A stretch of DNA of 64,000 nt, taken from positions 625,001-689,000 of the forward strand of contig NC_053148.1 of NCBI RefSeq assembly GCF_016808335.1. The letters are read 5' to 3'. Of the stretch, positions 10,659 through 22,984 are shown piece by piece. Source of the DNA: Panicum virgatum (taxonomy: Eukaryota; Streptophyta; Magnoliopsida; Poales; Poaceae). Both the position numbers and the translations under genes were made by a program. How positions within the stretch are numbered: the stretch's first letter is position 1; each line of letters opens with the position of its first letter. Below the pieces are notes generated by a model that was not told the DNA's origin, searched no databases, and saw only the letters and a list, made by a program, of their open reading frames with translations.

Positions 10659-12400
10659 TCAAGGAGAATCAGGCTTGTTAAGAGATTCCACTATTTGATC
10701 TGCTACCACGGAGGTCTCTTGCAAATATTGATTGAACTGATCATCAGTACAATCAAACCTTGCGCCCTTCCCGAGTGCATCAAGAGGAGTTGACGGCCAG
10801 TAAGATTTCACCAACCTGAGTACATGACCCACGTACTGACGGGTGGTTGTGGAGACATACCTTTCAAAGGCTTCAGGTACTTTATGAAGTTTTCCCGCCA
10901 AGAAAGCGGTTCATCCTCATTCCCCTCCGGAATCTCCATAACCTCGGCTATTTCCTTGGTAGCATCCCTGACCTCTCAAAGCTCTACAAGCTCTCATTGC
11001 ATCGAGTCTTGGGACTCTGACAAGGTCTTGAGCTGTTGAAGAACTGTCGTTGCCTCCCAGTCAGAGTCCTCCTTGGTCTTCTTGAGCTTTTCTATTTCAT
11101 CTGTGTTTCGGTACATAAGTATCTTTAGATCCAGTACCAAGCTTTCCTAAATCTTTAAAGATTTTGCACAAGCTGTGTACTCGATTGAAAGAAAATCTTA
11201 TAAACACCAAGAAGATCAACTAGTCGACCACATCATGTATGCTAAAGACTAACCTTTCTTGGCCTGGGAAAGCTTCTTGAGCTTCCCCTGGAGAGCAGCC
11301 TTCTCAGACGAGAGCGTCTGCACCTTCTCTCTCAGTGCATTTAGCTCTGTATCGTCCTGGGCTTGGACACCCTCCCGCCCTAGTGCTTCCTGCAAAAATA
11401 AAAACGGTCAGTATACTACTCGATCTAAACTAAAGTATTCGAATTGTTCGACTACTTACCTCCAGTAGCTTGAAAACAAGCTCCATCTTCTCTCACGGTA
11501 AGACTTTCCGATGAGATCTGGGAAGCACTCACCTGCACCTTAGAGATGGCCTTCTCCGGCACATCTTGAACCATCTCCACAGTATTCCCTGTATTTTGGG
11601 AATCTGACAGAAAAATACGCTACTTAATTAAGTTAAGAGCAAGGAAAAGTACTTCCTCAGTACAAAGTGATACAAGTTCACCTGCAGGAGCCTCCTCAGA
11701 TAGTTTTTTTGTCGCCTCCCTCAGAAAGCTTCTCGCTATTGTCCTCCTCCAGAAGCTTGTGGCTTCCACCATCCTCCGGGAGCTTTTCATCGCTCCTCTC
11801 AGTATCCGGCAATGGAGAATCCCGGAGCATGGAATCCACCATGGCTTCAGTCTCACGAGCACTCATCTCAGGAGTACTCGAGGGCTTCTCCAGCGCCGAT
11901 TTGGGGACTGAGTCATCCTCAGTTTCCCCACTCGCCCCCAGGAGCGTATCACTAAAAAGACGAGTTAACTACTCGATATAAAGGCAAATTCTACAATTAC
12001 AAGTTTCAAAGAAACTTACGTAGGAGCTCTTTTCAGAGCAAGCGCCTTGACGCCAAATTTGCGGGCAGGCTTCATGATTATAGCCTGTTTACCCGTATCA
12101 CTGACTTTATCTACACTGAAACTACTTGCCGGATGAGTAGTCTCAGTCCCCTTTGACGAGTCCACCATGATGGAAGGGACGGTTTGTCCCACCACAACAT
12201 CATCCCCAGATGCTGAGATCCGTAGCATCTTAGCCACCGGACTTAAAAGGAAAAATTCAAATCAAAACTAGTAAATCGAAGACGAAAGTACTCGATTGCA
12301 ATTAACTAGCCACTTACCGGTCTGGGTATCTGTACTTGGAGTAGGGCTTAGCTCCTTGTCACTCCTCTCCTTAGACACCTCCTCGTCTGCACAACCAAGG
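10659..12400 (-). pseudogene. Antisense multi-exon coiled-coil gene inside the Tat element
   Basis: On the minus strand, open blocks are separated by short AT-rich gaps with GT...AG-like edges: about 12378-12312 (ends at GTAAGTGG), 12237-12016, 11955-11690 (acidic, Ser/Glu-rich), 11605-11465 (ends at GTAAGTAG), 11390-11255 (Leu/Lys heptads, ends at GTTAGTC), 11130-10860 and 10901-10659. The last encodes YVGHVLRLVKSYWPSTPL. I recognise this as the conserved end of a coiled-coil protein family found antisense in grass Tat-type elements; maize Grande is known to carry an antisense gene (gene23). Stops lie inside the 11130-10860 block, and one exon junction does not keep frame. I therefore call it degenerate. 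Function unknown. Confidence 0.55.
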
Positions 12401-12419
12401 ATAGACATCAGCGCTGTTC

Positions 12420-13730
12420 ATATTACAACTCGAGTACTTCTTCCTAACTACCTTTACAGCGACTCGGGTCTGCACGCACACTTCTTGGCTTCCTGAGAAG
12501 CCTGCCGCAGCTAGATCGGCCCGAGGCCGTGACAAAGTACAAACTTGTTATTCCCATCAAGAGAATAATGATACTCGTATTCTGGGAGAAAAGTTTCAAG
12601 AGTATGGAGGCAGATTATAGTAATCGCCTCGCAAGTCCTCTTGTAGCATCTTGCGGAGAAATTTCTCCTTCTCCCTGAATACGTTGTGACAAGATTAAGC
12701 TTTCCTGCCAGAGATGTCAGTTCTTGGGCACCCAGAAACAGGCAACCCCAAAAGAACGATATACATACCTGCAACTTGTCCACAGAGAACTTGCCTCATT
12801 GGAAGATGCAAGGACATGATGTCCAGAATTAGTGGATCTAATGAGAGTGTGGGAGTGGCAGGATGAGGTAGCAGGGACTTCTCTTGTCACTCGCAAGTTC
12901 TCTTCTAGCATCTTTTGCTGGAAATGACTCCACAAACTTCAGAAGGGCGAGAGCAAGAACACCAAGGATAAGCCATGGCTTCTATACGTTGGTGCTTCTG
13001 GCAAGGGCTTCTCTCCCCTTTTATAGCCACAAGGGACACTACCAGAGGACAACTCGTGATGCTACAGTTGCAGCACTCACGGACGCATTCAAGGGTGCAA
13101 TAATGTAGATTCTCCATATAGTAACGTCCCATGTGAGCACACAGTAAAGAGCCATACATCCCGGGTTTTATTTCTGAAGTTATTTCGGATGCAATCAGTG
13201 TGGCGTATCCAATTGTATTATTTTTCTGGGATTTTTTACCCAAAAAAGAGGTCTTTTTGGATACCGGATCTGACGAATCCTGCAAATATTCTGAAGAATA
13301 AAATCTGATGCCACGTCTTAAATCCTTAATTCCAAATCTTTGCTTGGGGGCTACCCGCAGTATAAGAGATATTGATTTAAGGCTCGGGGGCTACGGGATA
13401 GACGCATTAGAGATTTATTTTTCAAACTTTTTCGAAAATAAAGAAAGAAAAAGACTGAAGTGACCATCAGCCTGATTCTGCGATTCAACCTAAGGCTCGG
13501 GGGCTACTCCATATGGAGCGCGAGTACTTTGCGCACCATATATGATCAAGATTTCGGGGTTTGAGCACCTCACAGCCTCGAAGCAACCGGAAGTACTTGA
13601 AGGACTACTCGACGTATCTGAAGGAAGGCCCAGAAGCAACCAGAAGGATGTTCTGACTACTTGAAGTACTCGAAGACGCCCACCAAGTACTCGACACCTG
13701 CAGAACTCGGCTACGAAGAGCTCGGAGGCT
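12420..13730. other. Non-coding 3' internal region of the Tat element
   Basis: I see no convincing gene here. Minus-strand readings at 12511-12783 and 12905-13285 show no family I know. From 13340 on there are three copies of a purine-rich GGGGGCTAC motif (about 13347, 13387 and 13499), and a CGAAGAGCTCGGAGGCT purine-rich stretch abuts the 3' LTR at 13730, the likely polypurine tract. Confidence 0.5.
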
Positions 13731-14148
13731 TGTCAGACCCGGAGCAGCGGGACTGCTTATAGGCATAAAATATTCTAGAGTAAGAGATAGCTTATGGATA
13801 TACCTTACCTCTTTTGTAACTACCCGAATAGGCGTAGAACTAGCTGTAGTACAAAGGAAACTACCTGATTATGTTGTAGTATGACTCTAACTGTACTCGG
13901 CTAGGAATTTCCATGTAACCCTATCCCACCGGGTATATAAGGGCGGGCAGGGACCTCCTCCAGACGATCATCAACACCTAAGGCAATACAAACAACCACA
14001 CATGACGTAGGGTATTACGCAACTCGCGGCCCGAACCTGTCTAAATCTTTGTGTTCCTTGTACCATCGAGTTCCAGAGCAATCGATCCCTACCTACAAAT
14101 CTTACTGCTTAGGGTATCCCTGAGCAGGCTTGGCGGTTAACACCGACA
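13731..14148 (+). repeat. 3' LTR of the Tat-type element
   Basis: It begins TGTCAGACCC and ends ACACCGACA. A TATATAAGG box is at about 13934 within the GC-rich GGGTATATAAGGGCGGG context usual for these LTRs. The end matches the 16-bp 5' LTR tail at 6954. It is followed directly by LINE C coding sequence. Confidence 0.85.
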
Positions 14149-15446
14149 AATGGGACATGATTAATAAGAGCAAAAAGCATGGTGGTCTTGGGATTAAAAA
14201 CATGCATAAAATGAACATCAGCTTACTCTGCAAGTGGTGGAGAAAGCTTGAAGTTGAGGAAGGTCTTTGGCAACAAATTGTTAGACAGAAATATCTCCTA
14301 AATGACACTGTGGGGACTATGAAACACAGACTTGATGACTCTCTAATGTGGAGAGATCTGCTCAAAATCAAAAGTCTTTACCTAAAAGGGAGAACTATGA
14401 CAGCCAAAGATGGAAAAGCTACATCCTTCTGGCTGGATAATTGGATTCTTAATAGACCTCTATGCTCACTTTACCCTGTTCTCTTCGACATGTGCCTAGA
14501 TAAACATATCTCTGTACACCAATTTTTGGTTCTTCATGGCCAAATAAGTTTCAGCAGATGGTTAAACCCACTACTCTTTGAGCAGTGGATGAGTGTGGTT
14601 GACATAGTTTATCAACATCACTTTGCAGACACAAGGGATATCCTTGTTTGGAAGTGGACCAAAGGCAAAATCTTCTCTACTAACTCTGTTTATGAATTCT
14701 TGACCAAAGACGATTCTGGGTTACATTACAAGCATATCTGGAAAGCCAAAATCCCATACAAAATTAAGATCTTTATGTGGTTAGTTGAAAACAATGCCAT
14801 TCTCACAAAGGATAATCTTCTCCGCAGACATTGGATTGGTGACCCAACCTGCTGCTTTTGTGATGAAAATGAGAACATTGATCATCTTTTCTTCCTCTGT
14901 CCAATTGCGAAGATCACTTGGGGTGTCGTTGGTATGTGTTTTGGGGCTAATTCTGTACCCAGAAACATGCATCAATACAAACTTTGGATAGCCAACTGGC
15001 TCTCTGGTGGGAATACCGTTTACACCAGTGGGTGTGCGGCCATTTGCTGGGCAATTTAGAAATGCAGGAATAAAGCCTGCTTTGATAAGAAAATACCCAA
15101 ACATCCTGGCGAGATCTTGACACACGCTTGTTACTCTCTAACATATTGGGCAGGTCTCCATAACGAAGTCACACAAGAAAGAATCTTGGAAGGTGTCCAG
15201 AAGCTCTTGGCGTGCGCACACAGGGTGCTGGCAACTCAACAAGCCTCCTCTCCTTTACTGCGTCTTCTACCATCTCCTCCGGAAGACGAACAAGACGAAG
15301 GCGAGGACATTCGAGCTGGAGGCTACGCTGTTTGGTGTCTCGAATCTATCTGGCCTGCTACTGCTTTTAGTGTCTCTTTTGTCTTTGTTGTGTTGTTGGG
15401 GACTTGTGATCCGGGAATCCTGGATCTTCCTTCTGACGGGTACTAG
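14149..15446 (+). pseudogene. LINE C: L1-type reverse-transcriptase C terminus (zf-RVT)
   Basis: Directly after the Tat LTR, the frame encodes the downstream part of a plant L1 ORF2: HGGLGI.N, the W..I.R.KYL block, WKAKIPYKIKIFMW and the zinc-binding CCFCDENENIDHLFFLCP (zf-RVT). The frame is open except for a TAG at 15057-15059, where related LINEs have Trp (CWAIW-KCRN). It then continues to the stop at 15444-15446. A 3' UTR follows to about 15590, ending near GTCGAAAAAATT. The EN and RT domains would be upstream of the Tat insertion, outside the window. It resembles LINE B (42-50 kb) but is clearly a different subfamily. Confidence 0.85.
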
Positions 15447-15591
15447 GCTGAATCAGACTAGCTTCTCGTCCTCCTCCCACCCCCGCTAGACTTCTGGTGT
15501 CCTTAAACTTGTTTTCTCGCCTGGTTCTGTACTCTCGTTATTTCCGTTTTGTAATGGAAATGGGGCGATCCCCGTGTCGAAAAAATTATTG

Positions 15592-16636
15592 CATTGGTCT
15601 CCCATGATAGCTAGATGGCCTATATATGGTCGACACTTAATTTGCACCTACTTAATTGTTATCAGTTACATGATGCTTTCAACATATTGCATCAGGGATA
15701 GGTAGATTTTATTTTCCTGTCACGCACGGGCTACAGAAAATTTAGACATTAATTAATTTTGGAGCATCATTTCATTAGCCTAGCTAGCTGCGTTTGTGTG
15801 GTCCATGGGTATCATCCATGAATATAGCGGATGGATCGGAGGTGACAAACAAACCAAGAGAGCTAGCTAGGCAGCAATTGAAATGGCGTCGCAATCCGCT
15901 CTTGGACCACAAGAGGCAAGTTGCTGAATGCTGAAGGCGATATGATCGATCCAACAGGCCGGTCCACACCATCCATCCATCCAACTCTTCCAACATGCAG
16001 GAAGAGTTGGGAAGAGAGGGAGGGAGAACCTAGCTAGGTAGCATAGAATTTGGCATGTGAAGATGATGGTGATCCACATCCATACATCCTAGCTAGGAGA
16101 CCACTGCATAATCTAGTGCTGCGGATAAAGGTATGCCAACTTCTAAAGGCATCACTTAATTTGCAGCAAACAGTTAGGAATAGTACCTGAATGACTATTG
16201 AAGCAAACAGCCCCCACATATCCAATATAGTAGTACAAGTAGAAGTACTATTGGCCCTATTTGGCTTCTATTGGAACGTCTCAGAATGTGTCTTCTAGGC
16301 TTCGCATGAAGTACTTAATGAAGTCTATTTGCACAATCTCTTTAGGAATGGGTGTAATTTTTCGTAACGAATCTAATGATGGTAATTAATTAATGATTGG
16401 CTACAGTGGTGCTACAGTAGTCATCCTCTAATAACGCGGTTAAAGACCTCATTAAATTTTTTAGGGTTCCTAGCGCATGGGTTGTGGAGTTGATTTTGTA
16501 AATTGTCTTTATTTGACACCTATAATTAGCGGTCAAAGTGCGTTTTAGGTTCTTCTAGGAACAAACCATTTTAGGCCTACGTGTTGAAATTTCCTCCTCC
16601 ATCATTTTAGGACTACGTGTTGCTAGAATTATATTG

Positions 16637-16641
<5 letters not shown>
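15592..16641. other. Intergenic stretch without a recognised gene
   Basis: AT-rich, with many CTAGCTAG-type words. At about 16252 a GGCCCTATTTGGCTTC start, followed by ATGAAGTACTTAATGAAGTCT, resembles the left end of a common grass MITE, but I see no matching right end. No tRNA or ORF of interest. Confidence 0.5.

Positions 16642-16724
<83 letters not shown>
16642..16724. repeat. (AT)n microsatellite
   Basis: About 41 uninterrupted AT units, 74 bp upstream of the Helitron-like element. Confidence 0.95.
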
Positions 16725-16727
<3 letters not shown>

Positions 16728-16798
16728 GCTATATGTGGTAAGGTTAATAAGGATGCATGGCCATGAATAAGGAAAACACATATATAGGAAGCTAACCA

Positions 16799-17747
<949 letters not shown>

Positions 17748-19209
17748 GCAGCAGCAGCATCTTAATTTCTTTCAAATAGTAGTCATACATCGAGACATGT
17801 ATAGGAAGCTAATTAAGCATATATATTGCAGTGTGTCTCTCTTGCTCGCGCCAATTGCTTGGTCCAACTGGTGTGCGCCGATCGTCGTCGTCCATGGCCG
17901 TCCACCATCATCCGCACCTCCTCGACTTGTCGCCGCCTCCGAGCACGGTGGCCATGGAGGCGCCCCCACCCTCCTTCGACCACGGCCAGCTCCTCGCGCT
18001 CCATGTCGACGGCACCGATGACATGCTGTCCCTAGGAGGCTTGCCTGCTACTGATCACCATGTCCTCGCCGACGACACGTCAGCATGGCCGCAGGGCGCG
18101 ATCTCCCTCTCCTTGTACAACTACGACGGCACGGCGGGAGGGTCGTCGTCGCTGTTGATGAGCCACCAGGACCAGTTGGCCGCCGTTCCTCCGGCGGCGG
18201 TGTCACTGCAGGCGCCTAATAACCACCTGCCGCCGCCGAGCATGCAGCCGTTCCAGCTGAGGAGCTCCAAGTACCTGGGCCCTGCGCAGGATTTGCTCAC
18301 CGAGTTCTGCAGCCTCCAAGGGGATTCGCACGCCATGAACGGCGTCAACAAGAGAGCTCCGGGCAAATGGGAGGACATGGAGCCGTCGTCGTCGTCCTCG
18401 GGGCTTTGGGGCCATCCGTCTCTGAGCTCCATGGATCTCTTGGAGCTTGAGAGGAGGAAGTCCAGGCTCTTATCCATGGTTGAAGAGGTAGGTAGTTGTG
18501 TGCATGCAGTACGTTTTTTTACGTTTGTCCATGGTAATCTAGCTACTACTTTTCACCGATCCATAAATAAACATCAGGTGGACAGGCGGTACCGTGTGTA
18601 CCGGGAGCAGATGAGGGCGGTGGAGGTGTGGTTCGAGGCGGTGGCCGGAGCCGGGGCATCGCAGGTGTACACGAGGCTGGCCCTGCGCGCCATGTCGCGG
18701 CACTTCCGGTGCCTGCGTGACGCGCTGGTGGCGCAGGTGCGTGCGCTTATGAGGAAGCAGCAGAACGACTACGGCGGCCCGCCGGCTCCGGCGGCGGGGG
18801 CGACCAAGGGGGACACGCCGCGGCTCAAGGTGCTGGACCAGTGCCTGCGGCGGCAGCGGGCGTTCCAGCATCCGGGCAGCATCGACAACTACCCGTGGCG
18901 GCCGCAGCGCGGCCTGCCGGAGCGCGCCGTCGCCGTCCTCCGCGCCTGGCTCTTCGAGCACTTCCTCCACCCGTATCCAAATGACGTGGACAAGCACATT
19001 CTGGCTCGCCAGACAGGCTTATCCAGAAGCCAGGGGATTTTTTATATATTATTTAGTGATATATATATTGTTATATAGACATATATATGTGTGTGTATAT
19101 ATACACACACACACCATGTGCCTTCCAATTCCATTCCATCAGCATAGCTCCTACATATATATGTACAGTTACAGGACAGCTCAATATAATGTTACAAACA
19201 TATATTTTA

Positions 19210-19826
19210 GGGAAAAGTCCGCCTTACACCCTTGAACTATTACAAAAGTCTGATTTTCAACATTTAGCTACAAAACCGGATAACAAAAATCATTCAACTG
19301 TTGAAATCGGGCAAATTTAGCGCTTTAGGTAGTTTTGAAGGTGATTTTCTATTTTGAGAATTAAAAATATTCAAATTAAAATTAAAAAATTCTAAGTAAT
19401 TCATTTTAAATATAAAAGTACAAAATAGGTATAAATTTTTTTCTAAAAATGTAACCTATCTATTGGTAAGATATTTTTCAATTATCCAGATCCAATTTTT
19501 AATTTTCACAATATTTAGTTGCTTGTAATTATGTCTATTGTTTTCAAATAACTAAGATTCAAATAGAGCCATAATAAATAGGTTACTTTTTTAGAAACAA
19601 TTTGGTACTAGTTTCATATTTTTCTAATTCAAAATGAATTATTTTTTATTTTTAAAGCTAATTAGAATTTTTTATTTTTAAAAAAATACAAAACCACCTT
19701 GTAAACCACCAAAGGCCAAATTTGCCCGATTTCAACAGTTGGATGGCCTATATTATCCGATTTTGTAGTTGAAGATTGAAAATCAGACTTTTGCGATAAT
19801 TTAAGGGTGTAATTTGGACTTCTCCC
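19210..19826. mobile_element. Foldback MULE-type MITE in the BELL intron
   Basis: The long inverted ends start GGGAAAAGTCC and finish GGACTTCTCCC; the arms are about 120 bp. Flanking 9-mers are TATATTTTA (19201-19209) and TATATTCTA (19827-19835), 8/9 identical. A 9-bp TSD is the Mutator-superfamily hallmark. The inside is AT-rich with no ORF. Confidence 0.85.
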
Positions 19827-20069
19827 TATATTCTATATCAGTAACAGTTGGGAAGGTACAAAATAAGCCAAGCAAGCAAACATGCATGTGTTGCATTGCT
19901 TGTTAGAGTAGAACTTACAAATAATCAAATCCAACAACTGCCTGTATCCGTCTCTTTTATGAACGTGTGGACTAACTACGAGGATCGATCCATGTCAATC
20001 CACATCTTTAATGCTTGATAGGATCACTTATCTCCCAGCATTATTATTGTATTTGTGGTTGTATGCAAC

Positions 20070-22225
20070 CCAAATCAGCAAGCAGTAGGAGCCCCCGCGT
20101 CGCCCCCGCTCGGGCGACTTGCGTGGCGACCCAGTCGCCGGCGGCGCCACCCCCCTTCCCCCTCCCTCCTCCGCGCCGCCACCAGAGGGAGCTGCCGAAA
20201 GTCTGCGCGGCTCCCTAGGAGGGCGGTGGCGGGGGCTCTCCGAACTGCGTGCGGATCCGGCGGGGGACCGCGGCCGGCGATGGAGGTGCCGGCGGCGTAC
20301 GGGCCCGGCAAGCTGCTGCGGCGAGAGCTCGCGGTGGAGGAGCCGGCGTGGAGGTGGCCGAAGACGGCGGCCGCGAGCTTGGCGCCCAGAGAAGCTGCGC
20401 GGTGGAGATGCTCGCCGGTGCGGGCGGCGGTCGGCGGGGCTCCTCTGGAGACTTGGCGGCCGGATCCATCGTCCCCATGGCCGGATCTGCCACCCCCATG
20501 GGTGGATCTGCGGCCAACAGGGGCGGCCGCGCGTGGACGGCGATGGAGGGCGGCGGTCCGGCATCTGGTCCTATCTTCCCGGCGGGGGGCAATGTGCCGG
20601 GTGTCCGCGCGCCACGGATGCGGTGACAGCGGCCTCGACGCAGGGTGTGGTGCCTGGTGCGCGGCGTCCGACATTCGCCACAGCGGCATCAACGGTGCGA
20701 GGGGGGCGGGGGGCGCGGCGTCGGTTTCGGCGCAGGCCTGCGCGCAGTGTCGGCGTTGGCGTTGGCATGGGGCGAGGTGCCCGGGCACGGCGGCTGCCTC
20801 GCGCGAGGGCGGTCTCGGTGGCGGGCGTGCGACATTGTTGCGCGACGCTGCTTGCGGCGATCAAAGTCTAGGTGGAGTTCGGCGGCATGGGCGTGTGCAG
20901 GCGCGGCGGCGGTGTCGTCTCGGACGGGTTGTCGTGGCTTTGGTGTTGGTTTTGTTATGCCATGCGCATACAGTTTGGGGTTGGGATGCTCCAGGCGAAA
21001 TCCCTTGCCGGCGTTGCTGGTGGGATAATGGCGGCGTCCTTGATGTCGCTTTCCCTGTTGGGGGCGTCATTTTTGGAGATACAACTCTGCTGCAAGGGTT
21101 CTCTGGGTGGAAACCCTGTCCTTGGACAAGCGACGGAGGCGCTCTTGGCGTTGTGCCCTTCTTGAAGGCATCGTCTCTAGAGACCCAGCTCGGTGTGTGG
21201 CTTCGCCGGTCCTTGGTCATTTGCGGTTTCGTTTGGGATCGGTATTTCCGCTGCTTGGCAAGCTGGAAGGGTGTTGTTAAGGCCACGCGGAGGCGATCGC
21301 TGTCTTGGTGGCGGCCAGGGGTTGTTGCTTGGTTGTCGGTTGCCTGCTTGCAGCGGACCGTGGCGGCTGGCGTTGCTTGGCAACGGTCAGTGCGGTGTGG
21401 GACTGCGTCGGATGACGGCGCTCGCGGCACCAGCACCATGGGACAACTTGGCTTGCAGCGGACTGCGGCGGGTTGCTCACCCTAGTTGTGGCCTCCTCGT
21501 GCGGTACAATGTCAGAAGATGGCGCAAGCGACTTCCCTGGCTTGCTACTATGGCGGCGGTGGCTAGATGCGAGGGTAAAGCAACGAGGCGAAATCGAAAC
21601 TGCGGCGATGGCTTGGCGGTTTGTTAGAGACTCGGGGGAGCGGGGCATCCTTGCTCACCACTCCGACGGCGACTTCTGAAACGGATCCTGGACGTAGAGT
21701 TTTGTGGCGGGTGTGGCGAGGCCCCGTGCGCAGACATGAGAGGTGGAGTCCAATGGTGGAAGCGGCGAGGCCCTGCGCATTGTGTTATCATGGCGGCGAC
21801 TGCATGGCAATCTACGAGTGGCTCGGATCCGATGTTGTTCACTCTATTGGGTGGTGCGTTTGGTTGCAGCGGCATCGCGGAGAAGGATCCTGCATGGCGG
21901 CGACCCTTCAATGTTGGGTCACACCGAAGTTTTTTCGACGATTATAAGAGTGTGGAGTGCGGATGGGTGTTGCGGCTTGTTTCGACTTTGTTGCCGTTTT
22001 GTGTGGGGTGGTTACCTCTGGGCCTCTCGTGGTAGTTTGAGTTCTCCTTATGTTGATGACCCAATTCAACCTAGTGAGTTGAGTTGTTGTGTTCCCCGTG
22101 TTGATATCACAATCCAACCGGACGAATTTTGATTTTTTCCAATTTATTTTTGTTTTCCTGGCTATGCCCTCCCAGGACTGTAGACTTATATTTTCGCTGT
22201 TATATCAATAAAATTCGCACTATCT
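20070..22225 (+). other. GC-rich insert of uncertain origin in the BELL intron
   Basis: Composition changes sharply from AT-rich intron to GC-rich, CGG-rich sequence at about 20070 and back by about 22225. The right end carries a short AT-rich tail with AATAAA (about 22207) and looks like a retroposon 3' end. No known protein domain is visible; long readings such as the 476-codon one at 20055-21485 are low-complexity and have competitors on the other strand. Most likely a non-autonomous retroposon or LINE-related 5' UTR-rich copy, but I could not find a target-site duplication. Confidence 0.4.
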
Positions 22226-22984
22226 TGTGTGGTCGCTAGCTAGCATATAGGTAGTCAGAATTTCCTTTCTTTATTTGTTCTAACAAAAAAGGAAACCAAT
22301 ACTCTGTGGAAATTAAAATAAATAAAATTTCTCCATCTTTTTTTTGTTACTAGCAGGTTTCCAATTGGTTCATCAACGCAAGGGTGAGGCTGTGGAAGCC
22401 AATGATAGAGGACATGTACAGGGATGAGGTGCAGCAGCAGCAGCAATCAGAGGCGGCGACGACACAAAACAACCCTACTAGCGCCGGCGCCGACGCCGCC
22501 GCCGCCGGAGGAGTCGCCGTCAAAGCTGAGCAGAACGCGACGATGATTCCAGCATCCTCCACTGTGACGTACGGATGGCGCCGGCGACCATCTGTTCATC
22601 AGTAGCTACCCAAGCAGCATGCATATGCATGGGAGTCACGGCGGCGCGGTGGTGTCGCTTACTCTAGGGCTCCAGCAGCAGCAGCCGTTTGCGCCGCCGC
22701 TGATGCCGCATCTTCATCAGCGATCGCTCATGCTGCAAGGTGAAGAGGAAGAGCCAATAATGCCAGCATACAGAGACAGAGACCGAGACCGAGACCTCAT
22801 AGGGTCTCAGTTGCTGCATCATCTTCATCTGGCAGGGTCGTAGCTGCCTTAATTAGCTTGCTCTTATGTATTAGTAACATACAGCAGGGAATTAATTAAT
22901 TAAGATCCTCTTTACGTACAAGCAAATTAAAAGGCAAGTTGTTGGTACTGTACTAGCTATATATATATATATTAATTAGGTACT

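Larger units (their letters stand above)
6954..14148 (+). mobile_element. Non-autonomous Tat-type gypsy element (Dasheng/Zeon-like plan)
   Basis: It runs from the last 16 bp of a 5' LTR (6954-6969), through a primer-binding site (TGGCGCGCCAGG, from 6972), to a 418-bp 3' LTR (13731-14148, TG...CA). The LTR tails agree: GCGGTAAACACCGACA at 6954 against GCGGTTAACACCGACA at 14133. The internal 6.8 kb has a gag-like ORF, a tandem array and a minus-strand multi-exon gene remnant. It has no protease, reverse transcriptase, RNase H or integrase, so mobility would depend on a related autonomous element. Large pol-less relatives of Tat elements are known in grasses (Dasheng/RIRE2 in rice, Zeon/Cinful in maize); membership in that class is inference. 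The rest of the 5' LTR was separated by the RIRE-like insertion. Confidence 0.85.
17894..22843 (+). pseudogene. BELL1-like TALE homeodomain gene, damaged
   Basis: Start ATG at 17894 (MAVHHHPHLLDL). Exon 1 is 17894-18487, intron 1 18488-18577, exon 2 18578-19033, and the last exon starts at 22357. Exon 1 holds the SKY box (SSKYLGPAQDLL, about residue 125) and the start of the BELL/POX domain. Exon 2 holds the rest of BELL (VEVWFEAVAGAGA) and homeodomain helices 1-2 with the TALE PYP loop, ending GLSRSQ at residue 350. The last exon resumes with [20 protein letters not shown] proteins pair with KNOX proteins in the nucleus. Three faults stand out: the intron 2 donor reads CAG|GGGATT, not GT; that intron is 3.3 kb and holds two insertions; and an extra base near 22576 shifts frame, ending the protein at 22605 and losing the ZIBEL motif (VSLTLGLQ) still readable to 22843. 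It may be a pseudogene or carry assembly errors. Confidence 0.85.

Noticed and set aside
20055..21485. 476-codon plus-strand ORF in the GC-rich insert
   Set aside because: Low-complexity Arg/Ala/Gly/Pro translation, several competing ORFs on both strands, no known domain; open frames are expected by chance in GC-rich DNA.
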